Shown: positions 33,606-45,017 of the stretch, one piece after another
Layout: each line of letters begins with the position of its first letter
How positions within the stretch are numbered: the stretch's first letter is position 1
Assembly (NCBI GenBank): GCA_027574665.1
Contig: CM050648.1
Coordinates: forward strand, 141,918,175-141,982,174
DNA length: 64,000 nt
Direction: 5' to 3'
Source: Rhynochetos jubatus
Taxonomy: Eukaryota > Chordata > Aves > Eurypygiformes > Rhynochetidae
Made by a program: the position numbers and the translations under genes
Notes under the pieces: model-generated
What the model saw: the letters and a program-made list of their open reading frames with translations, nothing else
What the model was told of the DNA's origin: nothing
The model's database searches: none

Positions 33606-36455
33606 TCCAACAAGATCAGTGGCCTCAAATGCAATCCATTATTTACTGCTCTACCACAGGGCAGAATAATCTGGTATCACCTATAAATGCCAGCGATTTT
33701 AGAATTAGACAGTGACAGATAGATTAGACTTACAGCATGAGATACAAGCTTGCTTTCAGTGCTCATTGTGGGCAGAATCATGCTGAACAGAGGATTTATT
33801 TGGCTCTGGCAACGCTCTCCTTTTAAGAGGCCACCTCACATTTTCCTGATGATAAGAAATTGCCTGCTTTGTGAGCTTTGTTTCTGGACCCCAAGTAAGG
33901 TGACTGGACACCTCTAAGGTGTTCTTCCAATCTTGTGCTTTCTGAGGAGCATGCACAGATCCTTGAAGCAATAATGATCCTTATGCAGTGGACCGATCAC
34001 TTTATGACCCAAAGGTAAATCTATCCATGAAAAGATGAAAAAAAATCCCCAAGCATGTCACTTCAGGATGTCGAAACGCACAGAAAGATGTGCCTCGTGG
34101 ACTTCTAAATGCACCAGCTCTCAGGCTCCATTTTGCCTGCTCCAAATTTGCTCTGTAAGTTTAACCACAGCTAAACTGAACTCAATAGAGCTAAATCATC
34201 TGATCACTGTGGATAGAACTGTGAACTCACCTTGACTTTGTTTTGTTCAGTAATGTATCCTTGGATAAATTATTCCAAAGTGCAGCTCAATAGAATTCAA
34301 AGATCATTGATGCCCAGTTATCACCAACATGACTCTGCTTTCTCTGAGTCACATAAACGTAAGATTTTGGAAGTTTAAGATGTGGAAATGCTACAGAAAC
34401 CACAGATCCCTTTGGGTTGTAACTGGAGCATCCTTTGGCTCAAGGGTTTGCTAAAAAGAATGGAATGACCCTCAAACAATGCCAGAAACGGTTGAGGTTA
34501 TAGAAAATCAGCTCATTATCCAACATGGGGTGTGGATTTGCTCATCAGAACAAGCAAACGTTTGCCATGTTTGGTGGCATCTCATGACCGGTTAACAAGC
34601 TGTAACATTCTTCTTTCAAAACAGTTTGACAGTGCAATTTGAAATGAGTCATGGGGCTGACCCCATCGGACTGGCATAAGATAGGGTTATACCAAAGGGA
34701 TCTGACAGAAGTGCAGAAGAAATGTCTGCCCACTGTGCTCACTGTCTGTGTGCCCCCATGTGCAGCCATTTTAGCAAACCTGGTATTTTTTGTCACTTAC
34801 TAATATTACAGTCGGGCAGATGAAAACACAAGTATAAAAATATGAAAATATTAAGAAGTTTTAAATACTGGTAGCTGCAGACGAATCCTTAAAATAGTGT
34901 CAGAGGTCAGGTAGCATAAAGTGATTTCCTAACCCTGATGGCCAGGGCCTGACAGTTTCCAGGCCTGAAGTTTGGTACAGGAATTTATTCTCCAGAAGTG
35001 ATGGATTGAGGTTACATTTCAGCAGCAAGGTCACAGCAGTGAGATAAGGAAATACAATGGAATCTGTTACTCATCGTAGGTTTATCTCGCTGGACCACAG
35101 TGTTCTACTCCTAATTTGCACCAGTGCAAAGGTGAGCTGAAGGAGTTCACCGCTGCGTGAGTGGTTGTGTAAATAAAATGTGACGTGTTTCACCAGCTAC
35201 ACTGACACTGAGTTCCTCTTCTCTCAGCCTGGGGATTCCCCATGGGGGAAGGTTGGGCACAAGGTCAGAAGGGATCTCTGGTGCTCAAATGGGTCTCCTG
35301 CTCCAAACAACGTGGGCTGTAATGGTGAAGAGCCAGAGACTGGCCTACAGCACAGCCTGGGCACAGCCTCCGTCCCAGAGCTCTGTCCTGGTCTCTGAGG
35401 AGCCATCACCATACCATAACTACAGCCTGCCGTTGCTTTTTACCTGGGTTGGCAAGGCACTGATGAAACCCTTGCTGGAGAGCTGTTCCTGGCAACTGTG
35501 GCCAGTGGCACCTAATGACCCCATGCCTGATGGACTGGCTGCTTGGGCAAGGGTGGGATTTCCCCTGTGGCTTCCTGGAAGGGACCAAGTGAGTTCAGAT
35601 GCTGTAGTGATGGGGAAGGTAGAGATTCTCAAGAAAAAATACATGAAAACATCTTGTCTTGCTTCACTCAGGGGAAACAGTGACTGGGGACAGAAAGGGG
35701 ACCTAGAAGCAGAGGTCAGATGCTTTCTAGAAGATGGTGAAACTGTCCACAGAATGGCATTGATTTCTGCACTTTTTGCTCTCCAGCCTTCTCAGTTTTT
35801 CTGAACCTTTCTATGCACTGTTAGCCTGTGGCTCTGGGCAGAGGGAGAGAAACTTCTTTGATTCTCCAAAAAGCAAGAACAGACTCTGCCCAGTGCTGGG
35901 AACTGAGCGTATTGACCCTGATCCTGTTCCTGGTGAAGCTGGTGCAGACTTAAGGCCCATGAAGTAGGGCACATCCAACAAAAGTAAGGATGACCGATAT
36001 AGCCTCTACTCTGGACTGGATGAGAAATGGCAGAGTGGCATTTTGATACTTTCTTCAGAAGTGGCATTCTTCTCCTTTCTGGGTTTGGAAGTTTCTGGCC
36101 TTTGACCCCTGTCTGCACATGGGGCAGTTCAGGGTCAGCTCCTGGGTGAGGAAGGGGTCAAAGCAAGGGATGTCATAAGGATGGCTCTGAAGAGCATCAT
36201 TGCAAATGTTTTTGAAGGACACTGAAAAATTGTTCCTGCTATGTCTGGTGTGAAGCCATTGCAGCCAATGAAGACGAGCTCTTCAGTTAGAGCTGAGGGT
36301 GTGGCAGGGGGCTGTCAGATAACTGCTCTACAGCTGTGAGCCCTTGTACTCTCAGAGAGGAAAAAAGTGTTTTTCCCTTTATTCCTCCTTTCTGCTCTCC
36401 TTGGCTGTCTCTCCTTATTCACCAAGATTATGCGCTGGAGAGAGGATAAAGAGGG
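33606..36455. other. No gene seen
   Basis: About 2.85 kb. A 183-codon open frame at 35253-35804 (plus) has no recognisable motif, no splice context and composition like its surroundings; taken as chance. Confidence 0.5.
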
Positions 36456-36508
36456 TGTACTGGGGTTGGTTGGGTAGAGATAATTTTCTTCATAGTAGCA
36501 TAGCACCT
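36456..36508 (+). mobile_element. Fossil LTR start fragment (second avian ERV family)
   Basis: TGTACTGGGGTTGGTTGGGT followed by AGATAATTTTCTTCATAGTAGC resembles the first 50 bases of a common avian LTR (consensus of the type TGTCCTGGTTTCAGCTGGG, then AGTTAATTTTCTTCCTAGTAGC). Only this end is visible. Old and fragmentary; the assignment is from memory of the family. Confidence 0.4.
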
Positions 36509-39500
36509 TCGCTGCTCTCACCTAAATAAAGCATATGCCGGCTGAGAGCCCTGCTCCACCTGGGAGCTGAGCCCCAGTGCTAGATGGGATGGAAAAGCCT
36601 CCATCAGTCTACACTAAGAATATTTTCTTTGCTTGCGAAAAATCAGTGACGCGTGTAATCATGCTGATGGTGCTGCAGGAAGAACAGCTCTCCAGGAGGA
36701 ACAAGCTTTGACAAACTGGCCCTGAACAGCCAGCACAGGCTGCTGTTCAGCTGAAGAGCAGCCCAGCAGGGGTTTTGGGTCTCCCCACAAGTACACAGAC
36801 TCGTCTGTAGTGTGGATGGTGTCATGGAGGGGTGGTAGGGTGCAAGCAAGAGGCGCTCTGGTGGTGTGTGTTTTGCTTTGCAGTCACGTTTGGGCAGCAT
36901 CTCCCAGGGCAGCATGTGTTCCCCCAGTGCTCCCTCCCAGCAGCAGCTATACCCAAACCATCAAAGGGTTGCACGGGCCAGGACTTGGATTACCAATAGT
37001 GCTGCCTGAATATTCGCTGCAGTTGCCAGCTACCTCTGACAGCTTCAAGGGGGTTCCTCAGACCTGCATGTGGTAAGGAGCTCTCTGTAGCTGCATCAGC
37101 AGCAGAAGGATCCACATTAGGGTTTTGCACACCTCCGTATGTAACTGGCAATGTAGGAGGGATGGAGGGTTGCAGAGCTCACTGCTGAGGCTGAGGTTTG
37201 TGGGTGACACCAGGGTGTGGATGAGCCAGAGGGACTTGGGACACCTCCCCAGACAGCACCTGCATCCAGGCCAGGACAGGGAGAAGGAGGATGCTGCCGC
37301 ACCTCCAGCCAGGTCTGTGCAGACAAGCTGGCCTCAGCAAGCAGCTACCCACACAAATTGTGGTGCCTTCCCACAAGATCAGAATCAATCCCTTCAGCCT
37401 TACACTGTCATCTTGTTTGCTTGCTTAGCATTTCCCTAGATATCCCATAGACAGTGCACGGAAACGTGCTTTTTTCTGGTATGGCCGTGCCCATGTACAT
37501 CTGAGTAAGCTGATGTTGTCCCAGCCTGAGCTTTTGCCATTCTAATAGCTTCAGGTTTAATCATAAAGCACTGTTATAAATAATGAATTGTGAGAGACGA
37601 CATCTTCCAGTAAATCCTGCTGTGTCTGCTTATGTTTGGATCACTGCATTACGCTAAAGTCAGCTGCTCAGAAGCTGTTAATGCAGGGAGGCACAGAGTG
37701 GATGGGGGAGAAAGGGAGAGCGGCATTAATCTGCTTTGTTGGGTGATGATGAAGGGACAGTGCTGGCGTGACTAGTTAGATCCTCAGGGTGGCCTGACCC
37801 CGCTCCATGACAAACTACAGGCAAAACCAAGGCTAAGTCCAGCAGGAGCTGGATCAGTCAGTTGTGTGCTTGATTCACAGTGTAAGAGGGATTTAAATTG
37901 TTAATAGACTCACCCAGGAACTTTGGCAAAGGGGTCATTTGACTACGAGGTGAGGGACAGATTAGCAACCAGGGAAGCAGGGAAATGGCAAGGAACTTCG
38001 GACATGGATCAAAGTATATCCCCTTCCACTTTTAGAATGGATCCACAGGGAATTCAGGTGGGAACTGCTAACCCCACAGTGAAAATATTTGTGTTGTTTG
38101 TACAGCTGGAACACACCAGTCCTCAGGACCATGGTACACAGGATCAACAGTAGGAGCTTGTATTTGCTAGGAAATGTCTTACATTACACTGACTTTTCTC
38201 TGAAAACAATGTCATGATTAGACAAGGCCTGAATCAAATTAAACACAATTCAGAAAATATAGATGGGACTTCCATGGACTCCTTTGAGCAGTACCCTGGG
38301 TTCTGATGGATTTAACATCAAAACCCCCCTACAAAGGACGTGCCCTACAGTTCCCAGTTTATGACTGGAGAGCTGAAGCAGAAGGAGCTCAGGCACTTTG
38401 CAGCTCAGCTTTGCAGGACCTGCAAAACTAGTGACCGAGAGCAGACCTATCCATGTGACAGATGCTGTGCAGAGACCCTGAAGGAGCACAGGCTTTGCAG
38501 GCTATAGGATCAGAAGCCATTTAGCTGGGTTGTAGCACTGCTGTACCGAGGGGAGCATCTCTGCCCAAGGTGGAGCCCCAGGCAAAGGAGGCGTCTCGGA
38601 GCTCCCTGCTCCTCTCTCTGTGCAGTACGTGCTGTGCTGTGTCATGCTACCAGCCTGCCAGGCTCACTCACAACTCACTGCACACAAATGCCCTGCATCT
38701 CCTCTTCGAAAATGGCTCCGCGCAGGTCCCCACCTCGAAAGGTTTGCTTTTGTAACACCCCTGCACAGTTAGCCATGGATAATTAACACCGATGGAAACA
38801 AAGGACTTCACAAGCCTACCTGGAAATGGACAGATTGGGAAGTCCTGCTGCTCATCAACCTGTTTTAATGAAAGTAAATGGCTCTAATGAAATATCATGC
38901 TGTGAACAATCACATGCTGGCTCTGGACTGACTCAGCACAATTCACAGGGGTCTCTTTGCCTTGCGTGGACAAAGGCAGCATCACCCCTGCCAGCCGCAC
39001 ATCTTTGCCTCTGGCTGGAAGTCCAGTTCACAAGACCCCTTGTTTCTGGGACATCCACCCTTAGTGAGGCCATCCTGCTGCTCAGCCACTGCCACCACGG
39101 GGTCACTGTCCAAACCGGGGTTGGAGTCATGGGTAATGCTCCAGCCGTGCAAAGCAAGGGACTTGTGTTTCCAAACATCACATATTCCATCTCCCTGACT
39201 TTGACTCAGCCCAAGCCCAGGGACCTTATGTGTTATAGAAATCTGGATGCAAATTTTGGTAAGAACCTGTAATATTGTCAGTGAGCAGTGCTTTTGAAAT
39301 AAGAGATTACTTTTAAAATAGCACGAGAGGTCTGGCTGCTTATTTATAGCACTCTCAATTTTTAAATAAAACTTTATTTAGTTTTGATCTAGAATGAAAC
39401 ATTTCCTGGAGTTTCAAGATCATTCATATTTTTCACTCATTTCGTTTTTGTGTGGCCCTCCTTCTCTGCTTTTCCACCCTCAATTCTCCTATCTGGAACT

Positions 39501-41953
39501 TGGAAAAGAGGAAAAGGAGGAAAACCATTAAAAAAAACCTTTCCTTTTTGGTGTTTGAAATCACATAGAGACAATTGAGAAACACAGTTTTACTGCAGAT
39601 TGAAAAAAATCCATGGGGGCGTGTGGAAATATAAGGAGAGGAACACAAAATGTTCTAATAATCTGACTAGGACTGCTCCCATTTCCACCAACTTCCAGTT
39701 CCCAAAGCCCTTGCTGAGCAGGCAGACCCCATGCCTGCCGAGGGCTGCTGCAGAGTGCTCGTCTTACACTCCTGCCTGCAGCATTTCAGCCGCCAGCCGA
39801 GACAGAGAGTGCTGCAGACCCCAGCATTTAACCTTTCAAAGGGCTCCTCTGTCTCAGAGACACGCTGTGCAAATCTTCTCTACTTAATGTGAGTTCTTGG
39901 CCTGGCCCTGAAATATTGAGTGGTTATGGCAGAGAAAGCCTGTGATGGGTGATCAATTTAAGATGGTAAACAAGCTGTCAAGGACTGTTCCAGGAAATAC
40001 ATTTTTTTTGAGTCATTTTTATGTGAGAACATGAGGAGGGTAAGTAGGAAAAGCTAACAAGTGTATTCGCTTGGAATTAATAACATCTGAGTGAGATACA
40101 CAGGTTTCCCATTAGCTAACAGTAGCACAGAGACATCCTGGAACCTAGATTTTAGGAACGGATGGAGAATAAAAATACAAGTGATGTAACTACTGCAGAA
40201 AATCAGATTTTTCGAGACAGGATTCAGCTGTTAGGTTGGTCATCTCCTTCCAGTTCACTGAGGTACGCTCCTGTTCGGGATGGCATGTTGTTCTCCGATC
40301 GCACCATTCCGGGTTCGGAGAAGCTAGAGCCTCAGCTGGTTCACATCAGCAATACCCCCATCACCACCCAAATGCAGGGGAGTAAAGGCATTTACACCTG
40401 CAGAGGCTTCCTCAGGAGATTTGCTGAATGAACTTAGGGAGGGCAGAGACCTGAGAGAGCGTTGGGCAACAGCGAAGAGTTTCTGACCTCCTGTCCTGAT
40501 ACTGAAAGTTGCACCTACTTAAGGAAAAAATAAGTGTTAATTTTGTTTCTCTTCTATTTTTTTTCCTTCCTTTTTCCCAGCACCAAGCAAATAGGGGCCC
40601 ACAATGGACCTCTGAGCCTCCCCCCACATCTCAGGGATTCCTGTAGCTTTCGTCATCTGGTTTCATGGGACTAAGCCCTTTCCTTAGGCCACAGTCTGTC
40701 TCCTGGATTCACTCCCTGGCCAGCCCTCCAGCCACTGGAAAACAGAGCCTGCCAAATGCTTTTAACAGTGAGTTCTGGTTTTTCCTGGGTGAGAATTTAG
40801 CTTCTTGACTTCCAAGGGTGTTGTGTCCCCCCTCGGTTATGCCTTAGAGCTCCTGGACCTCTCTGGTCTTGCCGTGAATCTGCTTAGGGTGGGCAAGCTG
40901 GCAACACCACTAGCTTTGGCTAAACCCTGAAGAAGACTTAAACCAGCTCCTAATACCCCTCCCATACTTGTTCTCTTTTTTTCCCACGATTTCTTCTCTT
41001 TCCTTCTGCTGTGACTCAGTTTGGTGAGCCTGGAATGAAAGCAGCATCTAACAGCAATGATGGGAGTGGGACGGCACAGTTATCAGTTCCCTTGGTCCCA
41101 GGGGCGATGATAAAATTGTTGGACCTTGGACCAAGGGCTCTCCAGAGGCCATAACCCAGGGATGACTGCAAGAGTTGCCCCTGGGCTGCAAGCTGACACG
41201 GTATTTATAAGCTGCTCGTTTGTGTATCTGCGTGTGTTTAATAAGATGAGTTTGTTCAGTAATTGCTACAGTGAAAGCAAGCCAGCAATAATGCGATGCA
41301 ATGTTCAGACTTCTTTAGCTATTTAATATCACAGGGAGATTTTCTCTTCTGTTTACCCTTGAACACTCTTGCTCTTCCCCTGTCACAGTTCTTTATCTCT
41401 GGATTCTTCTCTTGTCTCTCGGTCATGTTTCCCTTTAGTCCCACACTCCATCATATGTACCCAAACGTACTGCTTGTCTCCTTCCCCCTGACCTTGCTTT
41501 GTGCCATCTTCCACACCATCTCCTCCACCAGGAATATCATCTCCAAGGTGTGCTGGTAGCAATACCATGCAACATCATCACAATGCACCCGCACACTCTC
41601 TCCTCTTGCTGGTTTGTGCTGTGTTTCTCCTGTACTGTTTTCCCTCTGTTTCCTTTCCTGTGCCCTTGGATGAGGTGAATGCACAAGCCAACCTCTTTGA
41701 ACTCTTCACCACAATTAGCCAACAGCAGAGCTCCAGGGAGAAGGAAGCCCTGGACCTCTTTGGTGAGAACCAGAGTGCCCATGGGCAGGAACAAAGGAAA
41801 AGCTGAGGGAGCCATGGAGCAGTTCCTGGTTGGAGTGGGGCTGTGAGTGGTGTAACAGGGAGCCTTACTGCATAGGGTCTCCACTGCATAATGTGCTTTA
41901 CTCATCCTCCCACTTCCAGGCACTGGTATCTTTGGTTATGCAGTAGTTGTGAT
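36509..41953. other. No gene seen
   Basis: About 5.4 kb. Nothing was recognised apart from a CG-dense patch near 40200-40330, described in the findings. Short open frames show no families. Confidence 0.5.
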
Positions 41954-41995
41954 TCTAGTCTAGTCTAGTCTAGTCTAGTCTGTTCTGTTCTGTTC
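41954..41995. repeat. Pentanucleotide microsatellite (TCTAG)n grading into (TCTGT)n
   Basis: Six perfect TCTAG units are followed by TCTGT units (three). A likely length-polymorphic locus. Confidence 0.92.
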
Positions 41996-42174
41996 CATTC
42001 ATGCCATGCCACACATAGCAACTATACTCTTGAACCAGTGCCTTCAGTCTGCTGGACATGACCCACCCATTGCACATACTCAGAAGTGCTAAAGAAAGGT
42101 AATGACAACATATATGTCTTACTCATCAGTGGATCTTGGAGTGCTCCACAAAAGATGCCTGCACATTCTCCTCT

Positions 42175-42290
42175 GCATGAGGGGGGAGCTGAGGCTCTTA
42201 AGGGTCTTGTCCAAAGTCACCCAGCAAGCCAGGATTCAAATCTAGGGATCCTACATCTCAGTGCAATGCTCGGTGTCACAGGTCTCTAAA
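42175..42290 (-). mobile_element. MIR-like SINE fragment
   Basis: AGCTGAGGCTCTTAAGGGTCTTGTCCAAAGTCACCCAGCAAGCC, then GATTCAAATCTAGGGATCC, follows the reverse complement of the MIR core (GAGGCTCAGAGAGGTTAAGTGACTTGCCCAAGGTCACACAG, GGATTCGAACCCAGG). Ancient and diverged. Confidence 0.65.
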
Positions 42291-42826
42291 TAAAATGGCA
42301 CGAAACAACCTTTCCCTCAGTTCTCACCTTCCTGGAATAATGACAATTACTTTGAAGTCCCAGGTCACGTTTCACACACTGCCTGCCTTGTGTTGCCATC
42401 CACCCACCCCTCTGGGTTGGGACCAGGAGGATCGTTCAAAGCAGCAGAACAGACTATTGCATGGACAAAAGCCCCTGGCATGGACACGCGAGGGTTACTG
42501 CAGGTTCAAAAAGCCGTGTGTGAGTTCTGCTGGCACAATCTGGGCAGGAAATTTTATGAACATGCCAATTTTCCTGTATAACTTCATCTCTCCCTGCAGT
42601 ATATGCATCATTCATTCAGACATATCTTTACCTCATATGTTTCCCATTCATTTTCAATTTATTTAAACTATGTCCCTCCCTTCTCTTTTCCAGAGAATGA
42701 ATTGTCATTTCACCAGTACAAAGAAAAAATGAGAATTTCTTAAAAGGAAAAAAAAAGAATAATCCTATTTCAATTTCTTTTGTATTATGGTGACAGAAAT
42801 CATCAATAATCCACAAATCAGGAAGA
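42291..42826. other. No gene seen
   Basis: About 540 bases between the MIR-like fragment and a CR1 tail. Nothing recognised. Confidence 0.5.
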
Positions 42827-43097
42827 TCTGACAGGATAAGGGGTAATGAGTTTAAATTGAAAGCGGGGAGATTTGGATTGGATATCAGGAAGAAATTCTT
42901 CCCGGAGAGGGTGGTGAGGCAGTGGGACAGGTTGCCCAGAGAAGCTGTGGATGCCCCATCCCTGGAAGTGTCCAAGGCCAGGCTGGATGAGGCTTGGAGC
43001 AACCTGGTCTAGTGGAGGGTGTCCCTGCCCATGGCAGGGGGTTGGAACTGAATGGTCTTTAAGGTCCCTTCCCACACCATGCTGTGATACTATGATC
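42827..43097 (+). mobile_element. CR1 LINE 3' end, 5'-truncated
   Basis: Starts CTGACAGGATAAGGGGTAATG and continues through the same 3' UTR as the 12.4 and 32.4 kb copies to GTGATACTATGATCAG. It is about 270 bases long. Similarity to the 12.4 kb copy is high by eye over its whole length. Confidence 0.9.
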
Positions 43098-43861
43098 AGT
43101 TACTGCCACAGTCAAGCCCATTACCTCTCCTCATTTAGTCTTATAAATCTTTCCTTTTACAGCCTTCTTTCCTTTATAAATACATCTTTTTTATACCTTT
43201 TTGGATCACATTGTGGTTTAGGTATATATTTCTGCTTTCTTAAGGTCTGAAACTGTGTACTGTCTAATGCTTGGTACGGAGCTCACAGCTAGGGAGTTAT
43301 TAACAGCAAATTAAGCAAGGATTAATTCCTTGCCCACAGGTTTCTTGCAGCAATCCAGATCTGCTTATCTGTTTGGTATGATGATCTGACAAAAAAATAC
43401 CATGAGCTCCTGGTGTGTCTGTATGGCTAAGCAGCAGCTGTAGCAAAATGGCCAGGAAGGATTAAGGGAGGTGGCCCAATAGCCAAAGGCTTGGAAGTGG
43501 GACATTGGCTTGGACGAGTGAAGCCTCAAGTGGTCTAAACAGGGTTAGTCACTTCAAATGTACTTTTTAACAGCTAAAGAGGTGACTAAAGGTGTGTAAG
43601 CCTTCCATGACAAGGTCTTGTTTGACTGATTGCCAGAGATAGAACGTTTTGCCACAATTAATAGTTAGCATGTATTGCCTAATATATTTTTTTTTTGGAG
43701 GTGGATAATGTCTAGGACTTTGCAGGGCAGAAGCAGGGAGAAGAACATTTGGAAAAAGAGGTTTCAGCTCCCAAATACACAGCTTAGCCTATGCTGTCAG
43801 AAAGATACCAGGGCATCCAACCAACCCTGGAGCCTATGTATGGAGCTGGACTCAGAGGACT
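43098..43861. other. No gene seen
   Basis: About 760 bases of ordinary AT-rich sequence with nothing recognised. Confidence 0.5.
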
Positions 43862-44030
43862 GAGGTGCAGTACCTGGTGCTAACCTTTTGCCTTCTTCTG
43901 GCCGAGCCCTGACTCAGTTTCCCCATTTGTAAAACGATGCTCATATTATATGTTTACTGCCTGTATGAAATGCTTTGAAGCCTACTCATAGTAAATGTTA
44001 CCTACACGGCTGGTAATGGCTATTATAATG
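43862..44030 (+). mobile_element. MIR-like SINE fragment
   Basis: GACTCAGTTTCCCCATTTGTAAAACGATGCTC, then GAAATGCTTTGAAGCCTACTCATAGTAAATGTTA, follows the MIR 3' half (CCTCAGTTTCCTCATCTGTAAAATGGGG ... AGTAAATGTTA). Ancient. Confidence 0.65.
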
Positions 44031-44972
44031 AAATTATAATCAAATTATATATATAATTTGTATATACATCCTAATTATTTTTTTAATTAAAACAGCTATT
44101 AAATTTTAATTTTTTCATGACTTGAGACAACATACACAACAGTTCCCAGTAAGCCAGAAGATCACAGGTTATTTCAGTACAGAGCAAAACTGCCATTAAT
44201 TTCAAGATGGAGTTTTAGTGTACCAAACCAACAAAGGAAAGCTTAATTTAAAGAAAACCATCAAGGGATTCCAGGAATGTTAGTATTCTACTGAGCATTT
44301 AAATTATTTAAGCAGAGGTGCCTTTCGACCTTGTTTTGACAAACACATAAAAGTAGGAGTAACAGAGTTCAGTCCTCTGCATCAAGAGTGAAGATCCGGA
44401 TCTGGTTTTGTCCATGTTTTTGGTCTAAGCTCAGCATCCCTAATTCATAATTCAGATAGATGTGTTGACTTCTTTGAAACTGGCAAAAGGTTTGATTTTT
44501 TTCCTTAATTTAAGTGGCTGTTGGCTGCCAGTCAGAGCAAACTTTATTCCTTCCCACTAGTTTGCAGTATAAGAATAATTCAATTTGAAAGCGCTCTCCT
44601 AAAATCCTAACTTCCAGTAGTTGTTCAATTTAATAAAAAAAATTGAAATGTAAGCCAGGTTGATTTATATATGACTCAAATTCTCCAGGAGCATGATCTC
44701 CAAAAAAAGAAAAAGAAAAAGATTAATATAATGCAACCAATGTCAGGTACAGGACACAGTTCTCTCACTGAGGATGGAGTGAATTGCATTTCCAATTTAC
44801 CAACACATTGGTCACTTTTGTTTCAGAGGCTCTGCCACATTTAATGAGTTTGTCTTCTTAATGGGGCACTGGACGCATTACAGAATTAGGGTTAGAGCCA
44901 GAAATGCATTTAGCTGCTTAACGCCTAATTTTCATTAATTTCAGTAAGAGTGAGGTGCAAAAATACCACTGC
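44031..44972. other. AT-rich stretch, no gene seen
   Basis: The first 80 bases (to about 44110) are almost pure A/T with ATATAT and TTAATT runs. The rest has A-rich purine runs near 44700-44720. No coding signal. Confidence 0.55.
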
Positions 44973-45017
44973 GGGGGGGTGTGGGGGGGGGTGGTGGTGG
45001 TGGGGGGTGTGGGGTGT
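44973..45017 (+). repeat. G-rich low-complexity tract, quadruplex-prone
   Basis: It has runs of seven and nine G, then GGTGGTGGTGG, then runs of six and four G, separated by one to a few T/TG bases. It meets the usual four-run pattern for a G-quadruplex on the plus strand. Confidence 0.9.

Noticed and set aside
35253-35804. 183-codon plus-strand frame
   Set aside because: No motif, no splice structure and composition like the surrounding DNA; long chance frames are expected in 64 kb.
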